NCBI RefSeq assembly: GCF_014905175.1
Contig: NC_057790.1
Span: 21,540,469-21,604,468 of the forward strand
Origin: Aphidius gifuensis
Lineage: Eukaryota > Arthropoda > Insecta > Hymenoptera > Braconidae
Reading direction: 5' to 3'
DNA: 64,000 bases
In this document: positions 44,839-56,800 of the stretch, piece by piece
Numbering within the stretch: position 1 is the stretch's first letter
Layout of the letters: each line of letters opens with the position of its first letter
Translations under genes and position numbers: made by a program
The notes under the pieces: generated by a model
What the model was told of the DNA's origin: nothing
The model's input: only the letters and a program-made list of their open reading frames with translations
Database searches by the model: none

Positions 44839-47800
44839 TCAAATATTTTCTCGATGATGATGTTGACTACTTGTTTCGTCTCGTAAATTTGATACATTAT
44901 TAGCACTACTACTGGAACCAAATTTCCATTGAAGTCTTGACAATGATACAGTTGTTGATGTTGTTGTCGTTGTTGTTGATGTTGTTGTACCAGTTGTTAA
45001 ATTATTATTTGTATTATTACATAAACTTTTTTTAAGAAAATTTCTTTTTAATCTGCATACACTGTGTGGTTGTGGTAATCTTTCAGCAGTATCAAATGTA
45101 CCAGATCTACTTCTATATCGTGGTGGACTTTGTGCATCTGATACTGTTTTATTTGGTGGGGCACTGACACATGTTCGAAGTATTTCTTCATACTGTAAAT
45201 TAAATTATCAATTTTTAAAATTATTATTATCATCATTATTTTAATTATATATAGAATATTTGGTATTTAAATTTACCTGCTCGGTATCTCGTAATTGTAT
45301 TCTGTCATTTTGACCAAAATAATCTTCACCACCTGGATGTTCAATAATTGGTGGATAATTAATTTCAATATTACGTTGTACATCAGCTGATCGTATATCT
45401 TGGTCATGGGCTGTTGCCCTTGCTCGCAATCTTGAACTTACAGCATCTGTTCTTGTTGTTGGTCCATCGTCTGGACCACCAACATGACTTCCACCTCTTA
45501 CGTCCATACCTGTGCTTACACTTAGCATCTGAAAATTAAATATAATGTTCTATTAATAATTAATTTATTATATTTTACTTTTTTTTTTTTTTTATAAATA
45601 TAGACAATAATATTATTTATACATTTAAGTATTTTTGTTTTATTTTTTTACTCCAAATATAGACACAGATGATGGATTAATTTTACGTAATAATAAATTA
45701 TCTTCAAATAATATAAAATATTTTTTATAAATAGTTAAAATAATATTTACATTAACAAAAAAATATTAGTTTCATTTCGTTTTTTTTTTAATAACTGATA
45801 CTATTTTTAAAAACACAAAGGTCAAAATCATTCTGTAAATTTTTTTTTCTTTTTTCGTTAACGATACTGATAACAGCTAAAGAAATAATTTTTATTTTTT
45901 AAAAAAATATATATTTACAAAATCTTAATTATGTGTTTAAATATAAACTAATTTTTATATACTTTTGACGATTAGATAGCGTAAAAATTTATATTCATAA
46001 AATGACAAATATTATTGAAAAAAAAAAAAAAAAATACAAAGTAAATATTTTTCAAATATTATTTTTCTTATCAGACACTTGATAGAATAATTTTTAAAAA
46101 ATATATTAATATAGATTTTTAGTTTTATTATTATCAAGTAAATACTTTAAGTTTAAAAAATTAGTTATTATTTCATAAGTAGTTATTGAATATCTTGAAG
46201 ACGATAAAATTTTCAATGATTATTGATTCGATATCTATTTTCGTAACAAAGACATAGTACATAATAATTTATATTACATGAACATACACTTGTGTCTATA
46301 AAATAGTCAATGTAATAACTTGCATCATTTAAATAAAAAAAATAATAATAATAACAACTATTTATTTGAAATAATAAAAAAAAAAGAAAAAAATCCAATA
46401 AATAATTTTTCATGAAATATAACTAATAAATCATAATAATTATTGTTTTTTAATATTTAAAAAAAAAGTTTTAATTAATTATTAAATAGATAAAACAATA
46501 AATAATTAAAAAAAAATATTTTTGTTGATTAATTTTATTTGAAAATTATTTTTTTGTTTAAATGAAAAACAGAAAGATATTAATTATAAATTACGATTAA
46601 TTTTTCTAACATTCATTGCGTCAATCTAATGATAATAGTCACTAACTGCGACGCAATATGTAAAAACAAAAATAAATAAATAATAATGACTCAACTATGT
46701 ATATATTATTTATTTATTTAAATAAATATGTTTTTAAGGAAAATGTATATTAATATTTCTTAAAATATGTCAAGATAGTTGATGATTTTTTGATGACCAA
46801 GTATATAATACAAATAAATATATATATAAATTGATTAAACGAGCTGAATGCTTTCCGTTTTTCGTCAGATAAGAGACGTTAACAAGAGTCAGATAATGGT
46901 GTCGGGAGTCTAGACAGCTAATTACCATCAGTGACGTCCTCGAATAATACCGATTCGCGTGTGCAGCATGTCCAAGCTTTTTTAGATAATCAACTCGTAA
47001 AATAAATTTTTTATTTTTATTTATTACAGGTTGTTTTGTAGACATGCATAAATAATAATATATTATATCCTTCAACATATAAAAAAAACTAGTGTCTAGA
47101 AAGAAAGCCTGAAGGACAAAAAAAAAAGTCAATTTTAAGTGCTTAGATATCAAACGACCAAGCCAAGGTTAATTTGCAATACTTAAAAAAAAAAAAAAAA
47201 TGATAAATAAAATATAAAAAAAGACATTTTAATATGTTTAAATAAATTTTCATTTTTTATTATCTTTTTTTTTTTTTTTTCTAGACAGAAAAGTATATAG
47301 ATTTTCTTTTTTCATAGCAGATATATGTATAATTAATATGAAAATGTTTTGAAATAAAAAAAGGGGTTAATTAAAATATTAAAAAAGTCTATATCGATCG
47401 GTAAAATAAGTAGCAAAATGTATATAGTCTCATGCCAGACGTTAAAAAACTCGGCTTACATTGCAGTGAAAGCTGAGACTGTTGATGAATTGCAATTCTG
47501 GGGCAAGCATGTATTATGTGGGACTATTTTTTCCTCAGTTACATTAATTTGATTATGCTTTTTTTTTTTCAGCGTAAAAATAAGAGTATATAATTTAGAT
47601 TGAATTAGTAGTAATGTCCGTATTGTGTAAGACAATTTAAATGTTGAAAAAGTAGTAGTAATAGTCGTATTTCATCAGACATTTTGATATTACGAAAAAA
47701 AAAAAATTAAACAAGTAGTACGAATCGGGTTGTATCAGACATTAATATTATTTTGAAAAAAAAGTAGTAATTTCTGTATTGCAGCAGACAATTTAAATAT

Positions 47801-50800
47801 TATTTAATGGATATATTTTTAAAAAAATATTTTAAAAGGAACATACCACAAGTGCCATATCGCCAGGTTTTGATGATGCCTGAACGTGAAGAATCCTTGC
47901 ACTTAATTCAATTAATTTTTTTCTCAATTGTTTTATTGAGACGCCAAGCGTCTGCATGCAACGACGTCTAAGCTTCATTTGAATATAAATAATAATAGTA
48001 TTTTGTTTTGTTTTTTTTTATATGTATTTTTTGTATGACGTGTAGGCGCACTCAACGTTGACTATGTTGTGATGGTACATAACAACAATCATAGGTGTAC
48101 ATACAAGTGAAATTAAAAAGAGGAGAATTGAAGAATCAAAGAGGTCAAGTGAAGTGAAAAACAAGAAGAGGAATAAAAAGAAGAAGGCCTCGCTTGGCCC
48201 CGTCAGCTGTCAAGCTTGCATTTTGCGATCCTTCTTTCACTTTCCCTCACTGTCCTGTACATTTATCTTTATGTCTTTGTTTTTATTTATTTTTTTTTTT
48301 ATTTATTTATATAAATGTTTTTTTTTTTTTTTAATTATTATTCTTCTCTCTCTCTCTTTCGTATATTGTCAATGTATATTTGTCACACAATTCACTAGAG
48401 TTTTATTATTTCACAATCACAACTTGTCAATTATTTATGTTATGATTTTAATGAAATTTATTTTTTTTTTCATTATTAAAAAAAACACATTTAACAAGTA
48501 CTCAAAAATACATAAATACTTATGCTACTAAATTAAATATTTATTAAAAAAAAACAATTAAACTTAAAAATTATTTGACAGTTGTGTTTTTATTTTTATT
48601 ATTTTTTTTTTTCACTAAATTGTTCAATTTAATTATCATTAAAATATTCAATAAAATAAATAATTAATCATTAATTATTAAAATAAAATAAAAATAAATA
48701 AAAAACTAAATAAATATTAATGATTTTTTTTGGAGCTATCATATAAAATATAATATGTGAATTAAAAAAAAATTGATAGTTAAAAAACAAAAATTTATAT
48801 TTATTTATTTATTTTTATAAATAATAAATATTTTATTTTTTTAATAACAAGTCATGTCCGACGGTTGACTAAAAACTGAATTCATTTGGTGGCTGCGCGA
48901 TTGCAGCACCATCGTTGAAGTTTTTCCCCTTTATGCCGCGCGCACAACGACCCAGGAGTAATTCTACACACAAACACACACAACAAATATTGAGTCGCGC
49001 CTTACCCCCGCTTGCCACCTTTTCTATACTTTTAAACAAGCCGTACGGGGCAACCCGATGCGCGGCCTCGAGCAACCCCCGCCGCCCACGGCCGACAGTA
49101 TATTTCACCACCCCCCAGACCCCCTTTTTTGCCCCATCCTCGGCGTCTACACACAAACTGCGCCAGACGTCGCTTCTCTCTCTCCCTCCCATATATTTAT
49201 TTTTTTTTTTTTGTGTCTGTGCAGACAGACTCCCTCTCCCTCTTCACCACCCAACCCCTTTTTGCCATAATCCTTCACAACTGTACAATACAATGGTATA
49301 TATGTGCATGTTTATATATTGAGTGCAGTCAAAGTTGTGCACGTGTGCGCACGAGCCAGCCAGCCGGTAAAGTCCGGCTGTTTGCTTTGATGACTTTTAT
49401 ATGTAACCTACTATTTTTTCAAATCAAATTGCTGGTATTATTTTTATTATTTGTTATCATTAGAAAAAAAATTAAACAATAAACCGACATGAATTTAAAA
49501 AGAAAATATACTATTTTAAGATATGCTTTAATTTTTTTAAGATATGCTTTAATTTTTTTAAGATATAGTCTTAATTTTTTAGGATATATAGTCTTAATTT
49601 TTTAAGACAAGTTATTTAAAATTAATTGGTAATTATTTTTATATTGATAAATGAAAAAAATCAATATTAATAAATAAATGAAAATTATTATTGACAAAGA
49701 AGAAATTATACATGTGATAATGATAGCATTTATGACCCCATTCATCGACGTCAATAGACGAAACAAAGATTATCGATAAAAATGAGTTTAAATAATAATG
49801 TATATATATTATATATATATTTTTTTTTGTTTAATTAAATTTATGTTTTATAAATAAATAAGAGAAAAAAGATTATGTCGAGGGCAGACATACATTTTTG
49901 ATATTCAAATATATACTTTAATGTCATTAACTTGTATAACAACAAACATGTATATGTAATTTTTTTTTTTTTTAAGTTAATTTAAGTCGTTGAAAAAAAT
50001 GTTTTTTTGTTGAATGACGAGTCATTGGTTTTGCATGTCTTACGTCATTGAGTATTGTGCAATCAAAAAAAATATATATATATGAAATTTGTTGAGTGTA
50101 TGTAGTAGAAAATCAAAACCACTGTTTGATGAAGAGTTAAAATACATTGTGGTATATATTTGTAGCATTTTTATTTTTGATAAATGTATTATATGTATAC
50201 AAAAGGCGGAAGTTGTTGAAAAAAAAAAGTATGATGACTTATGATATACATTGTATGTATAAATAATCTAGGTGTGTTATTAAGTCCATAAAGAATAACA
50301 AGAATTGAAGAAGAAAAGTGTCAGCACGCGCGGCTGACCTTTCCTCGGCCAAGGTCGACTCACGTCGAACGACACCACGCGATCATTTTTTTTTTTTTTA
50401 TTAATTTTATGTTTAACGCCATATCACAAATAAACATGTGCGTTTTTATCAATTTTTTATTATTATCATATGATACTTGTATATATTTTAATTTAATTTC
50501 AAATCCAAAAAAAAAAAAACCAATAGATTGAATGAAAAATAATTTTTAACTATCAATATGTTGATTTAAAATAGTATCATTGATAAAAAATTAAACAAAG
50601 ATTAAAAATATAATATATTTTTTTTTAAATTTATAAAAAACAATATATTTGATAAATATTACTGGCACGTGTGAGCTTTTTTTTTATATATTTAGTTATG
50701 TTATGATAAAAAGAACAAAAAAAATAAATCATCAAAGAAAATTTTCAAATCTATAATCATGAATTATTTATTATACTGATAATGTAATATTTTTGAAAAA

Positions 50801-53800
50801 ATTATATGTCAATAAAAAATGTGCTTTGAGCTTAATCGACTGAAAGAAAAAAAAGAGAGAGATATAGAAAAAAAGCTTCGTGCTCTTTTGCTTTGAGTTT
50901 TGGTATAATATATATATAAATTTATGAAAGTGTGTATATTGTATTAGTGTATGTTGCCGCGTGTGGACTATTATATACAAATTTTAAAGTTGTGTGCACG
51001 CTGTCTAGACGGGTGGTTGTTGGGGCCGGGTTAAGATAGAAGAAGGGGTAAAAAATGAGAAAAAGATAGAGAAATAAGCGGCAGTAGAAAATGAGGTGTT
51101 TGGACAGACAGAGGAAGAAGAAGAAGAAGAAGAAGAATAAAAAGAAAAAGTATAATAAAAAGAAGAAGATACAATGATGATGATGATGATGGTGATAATG
51201 ACGATGATGATGATGGTGGTGAAGAAGAAGTGGAAGTGGTGATAGAAACAGTAGAAATAAAAAGAAGAGGGTGAAAAGTCAAAGCAGGATAAGGCAAGAT
51301 AGCTAAATGTCTCAACCCAGTTGGTATAAAATATAAAAAATAAAAAATATAAGAAAGAGGGAGACGTATGATAACCGGCTATCATATCTCAGGGACGTCT
51401 TCTTCATTTCTCTTGGTTTTTATTATATTTTTTTCCCTTTTTCTTCCTCATCAGACATACATGCTGGTACATCAACCACACCACCTTGCACAAAACATTT
51501 ATTTTTCTTTTCATCCCTCTTTTTTTTTTTATATATATTATATTAATTGTATATATATAATTTTTTATTTTCTTTTTTTCCTAAATTGTTGGGCCTTTTT
51601 TTACTGCACTTGTTGAATGAAAAAAAAAAAATGTTTATATATATATTTATACCTTTTTTTATTTTGTATATGTGGATCTTTTTGTTGTGCAAATATTTTT
51701 GAGAAGTAAAGGGATATTCAGGCTATATGCTATACTTACATCTGCATTAATTTATATAGGAAAATTTATACTCTGATGCTTGCTTAATAAATTTACCATA
51801 AGAGTTTGAGCTTTTTTTTTTATGAATTTTCTTATTAGGTTGATCATACACTGCAAGCTCTCTCCTTCTCATATTTAAAAAATTATTCTTCATGAATATA
51901 TAAACAAAAAAAAATATAAGAAAAATAAATAAATTTATCATCAATCTTTCCTCATCCTTATAGTTTCATTTTATTATTTGTATAAAAATAAAATAAAAAA
52001 ACAAATAATCATGAATTGTATGCGGATTTTTATTTCAACAAGGAGAAGCAACGATCTTTCTTTTCCGTTTCAGGGTGACCGACCTCACATTTGCGGCCAT
52101 TCGCAAGTTATAATAAAAAATAAAAAAAAAAAAAAGAGGACGAATAAGAAGTGAAAACCGGACGTGTATAAAATACACTTGCGTGTGCATTCAGGTATAC
52201 GTACATAAGTGGATATATATATACTCAAGAAACTTGTGTTGTTTGTCCATGTGTCTCAAGTTTTACCATCACCAAACAGAGCACAGAGTAATAATAAAAA
52301 AAAAAAAATATACATACACAAAAAAACAACAAATAATAATAATAAATAACAGTGATATTTTGAAAATAAAAAAATAATATACAACTAAAGGTCATTGATC
52401 ATCATGAGTGAAAAAAATAAATAAAATAAGAAAATGAACAAGCTGTTTTGAATAATGTCATGATTAATTTCGACCTAAATCAATGGTCATATATGCTTAA
52501 TAATAATCACATCACGTAAGTAGGTACACAAGAGACAACACACAAATGTGTATGTCATTTTGTCTGGTAACTGTCTGGGTTATTATAGCCGCTTTTGGTT
52601 TGTCCCTGGCCGCGAATTAAACAATATTAAAATCACAGACATATTGTCATTAAAAAAAATTTATCATTTAAATATTTATCAACAAAAAAACAAATAAACA
52701 TATATTGTTTTTTAAAAAAATCATGTTAAATTATAATAAATATTTTTGCTAGTATATAATAAATAATTAATATATACTTTTTTTTAATTTATTAAATTGA
52801 TTTATCTCCTTGCGTATAGGTGTATGTATTTTATTTTTTTTATTTTTTTTATTTACAGATTAAGATGTTGTTGTGTCACTGTCTAGACTAGACGACAATC
52901 GTTATCAGGCTTATCGAAATTGATAATGTTTTTAGGCTTCAATGTTGTTGTTTTATTTTTGAATTAATAAATGTTTGTATAAATTTAATAGATAAATTAT
53001 CAACCATGAATTCTATTAATAAGCTTAAATTTTTTTTTGTCTAGCCTTTTTTTTTTTGTTTAGTAGCTGAAAGTGAAAGAAAATTATATATGTGTTTGGA
53101 TGAGAGAGTTTGTGAGATGCGTGTGATGTGCGCGAAGAGGTCGAGGTTGAGTCTCGTTGTGCGTTTCGGGTCGCGGCCTCGCTCGGGGACTGGGTCGAGG
53201 TTGCATGATGGGTACGGTCTATAAAAACTCAACAAATACCCCGCAATTTTATTTTGTATTTGAAAATTTTATCAATTTTATTTTTTCTTCTATTTTTAAA
53301 TTAATTTTTTTTTTCTATTTTATTTGAATTCTTTTAGTCAGAAAAAAAAATTTATCATGTTTTAAATTTGTCTGACTATTTACTTCCGTATCTACTTGGA
53401 ATTTATAAAATACAAAAAAAAAAATATATTCACAAAATAAAAAGGTAAATAAATAATAAAAATTTTTAAAAATAAATATATAATTGAATGATGATTATGA
53501 TGATGATACTTACACAAGATGTATGATGATTATCATCAAGTAATGACTGATGCTGTTGTGATGTTAATTGTTCTTGAAGATGTCTATGATGATGATGATA
53601 ATGATGATGACAATAATAATAATGATGATGATGATAATGATGATGATAATTATTTTGTTGATGATAATAATTTTGTTGTTGATGATAACGATAACGATGG
53701 TATCGTTGATGGATATTATTACTTGTTATTGTGTCATTTGTTAATTCGTGTAAATGTTGATTACGACAATGATATGACAATCCTGCTATTATTCCAATAA

Positions 53801-56800
53801 GTGCTCCCAATAATAGTACAACCACTATATACCTGCTTGCATTCACTGTCAACATATTCAAATTTATTTTTATTTATTTAAAGTCAGTATAGTTATTTAT
53901 ATTTTACGATACAATATTATATAGTTAAAAGTTTGGCATAAAAGAGATAGTCATTCATATTGAAAATGCACTAGTCAACTTCTACTTGAAAGTCATCTTG
54001 TCAATTGAAATCCTTCAGTTATTAATCAGAAAAAAAAAATACTCAACAAACAAATTTTAGCGAATATTTTAAACCACTTATTTTTTAGAATTTTTGTATT
54101 AAATTTCTTCAACAAATTAGTGAATGGATTTAGAAATTTTACAATGAAATTCTTCGTGTATAAAATTATAATAAAATATACAAAAAAAAATAAAAAATAA
54201 TGGCATATTTTCTTAGACTGGAGCCGCGTTGATCCTTAAGAAAATTAAATGTGCAGTATATCTTGAGGGCATTATTTACATTTAAAAAAAAAACAATTTA
54301 TTTATTAAAATTACCAGTTTTATTGATCCGGTTTTTCAAGATGACAAACATAGAGGGTAAAAGAGACAAGGACAAACTAAAAGTATCTGATGGAAACAAG
54401 TTGATGCATATTATATTTGTCATATATATTTAAACAAAAAAAAAATAAATGTGTATATTAACATATAAGTAAATAAATTTCCCGAGTAATATTATATCGT
54501 TTTTTAAAATTAAATTTAATAACAGTCAGGTATATATAATTTTTTTTCCTTTAGATTATTAAATATATATATGTATTTTCATTTCTGGATTACGAGCGGT
54601 CGCATTCCATGCCATCCAAATATTTCAATGTCTCGGGCTATTTTTATCGAGCACCAGACGTTTATTTTTTCTTATTTTACCAGCTCACATGTGGCTTCAT
54701 AAACACACTCACACATATAAATATAAATATAAATAAATATATATATATATTTACCCTCACACTTCAAGACTAAACATTCATTCATTTTTCATAAGTATAT
54801 CAAATTCAATCACGTGTATTAAATATTTAAAATAAAATATAATTATAAATTTATGCACATGTATATATATTGACAAACAAATACATTTAAAATTGGCAAA
54901 TAATTTTTTTTTTTCTTTATGTATTTGTTACGAAATTCCAAACTTGTTTGAGGGTTAATGTACTATACAAAGTATATATTGTAATCTAAATTTAAAAAAA
55001 TATATTTTTATATAATTTTTTTTTTTGTCAGGAAATAAAAAATATATATTTCGAAATTGTAGAATTACTTAAATATATCGTGTAATATATATAAAAATAA
55101 ATATTTTGTTTTTTGTATAAATTAGGAAAAAAAATAAATTAGGTCAATGTCAAAAAATTATTATTTAAAAAAAATTGGCTTAATTTTAATGAGGATTATA
55201 ATTTTTGTAATTTTAATTTAATAATTAATTTATGTAGTTTTAAATTTTTGTATTTTTACTGTTAACCGTAATTTATTTAATTGAAAATATTAATTATTTT
55301 GTTGGGCTCTTTGAATTAGCTAAATAATTTAGAGTGTTATTTTATTTATTACACTAAAGTTTCTTAGCAATTTTTGGGTGATTTTATATATTTATTTTTC
55401 TTTACCCTACTGTAAAAAATTTTTAACCATTATCCTTGAATACCCTTGTATAATTTTTCCAAAATTTACCAGACGTCAATTGCTGTAGAGGGTAGCAGGT
55501 CTATTTATCTTATTTATTTTTCTTGGCTAAATTTTATTTGTAAAATATTTCAAAACTCTATATAACTTGACAGTATAAATTTGATTTTATTACTTAAAAT
55601 TTTTGCAATTCATCGCATTTATTTATTTTATTGTTTTTGACGAATGACCGTTAATAGATGACAAATTACCGGTGCTTTTGTGTCTTTCAAGACACATGAC
55701 ATACAGAGTCAACGAACAATAACGCTCAAATCTTACGAGTACATTCACCTCGAGTACATAGTAAGGCAAATTGCATTTTTGCATATATACATTATATACA
55801 TATCCTTTTCCTCGCCATCACCCTCTGTATGTATAAAAAAAATTGTCCCATGTTGTGTGTCTGCCGGAACCCATCAGGGTGTCCTGTTTATATACGTTTT
55901 TTTTTTTTCATATATTTACTTGGTATAAAATGTGTATTTATATTTTTTTTTTAAATTGGCATATGACACGTATACAAACAGTCAATTTAACATAAAAAAA
56001 AAAATAATAAATAAACAAACAAATAAAAACAAACAGCTTGTTTATTGAAATTATATTTTGAGGGTTTTTATTTTTATTTTTTTTGAGCTTTTAAAATAAA
56101 TAAAAATGAATTTTTTTTTTATGATAAAATTACTATTACTTATTTATGTGGCTAATACAGTTTTGAAAATAAAATATTACCGTTTAGAAATTTTTATATT
56201 GATCATAAAATTTGTAGGAAGCAATTTTTTAAATTTTCTACTTTTACTAACATTTTTCTAAATATTTCAGTCGCACCATCATGAGCATTTAGCTATACCA
56301 ATTTTCACAAAATTATTTTTATTTTTTTACAAAATAAAATGCATATATTTATTTGAAAAATGAGTGGTCGATAGCCCAGTTAAGTAGTGTGCACTTGGCA
56401 CCATTACCTAGCCCAATTTGTTCTCCTCCAGCCTCGTCAACTCTTTTCAGGCACACCCTCATATCAACTACCTACATACACCTCTTTTTTTTTCACTCTA
56501 TTTAATCACTTTATTTATCCCATCAAAAATATCTTTAAAAAAGAAAAAAAAAAATCGTTGAAAGGAAATTTTTCTCCCATTTATTATACATCCTTGTTTT
56601 TTTTTTTTTTCCTCGTTTGAGTAAGAAAAAAAAATGAGGATGTAAACTACTGGGTCGGTGTAACGATTTTTCGAGGCACAACGAACCCTCCTGGCAATCA
56701 TTCAGATCATAAAAAAAAAAAAACCTTTAGGCAATCCCTTTCGTGGATATTTTTTTTTCTCGCCCCTATATACAATTCGCAATGAACCCTGGTGTTTCCA

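Larger units (their letters stand above)
47973..53513 (-). other. Intron 3 of the membrane-protein gene (5.5 kb)
   Basis: A large intron with AT-rich filler, simple repeats and three GC-richer islands (48880-49385, 50322-50384, 53098-53225) listed separately. A balanced patch at 52060-52110 (TTTCAGGGTGACCGACCTCACATTTGCGG) is also unexplained. Confidence 0.5.

Noticed and set aside
47452..47485. miRNA-like hairpin (CTCGGCTT/AAGCTGAG)
   Set aside because: The stem is only eight pairs with a 12-nt loop, too short for a pre-miRNA.
48869..49322. Overlapping open frames on both strands (107-135 codons)
   Set aside because: They exist because the GC-rich island lacks A/T-rich stop codons. The products are low-complexity, match nothing I know, and no splice context supports them.
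51005..51385. Ser/Phe-rich minus-strand frames
   Set aside because: They are translations of (GAA)n and (GAT)n simple repeats.
53519..53800. Asp/Asn-rich plus-strand frame
   Set aside because: It is the shadow of the His-rich minus-strand exon, which has a transmembrane helix and proper splice sites.
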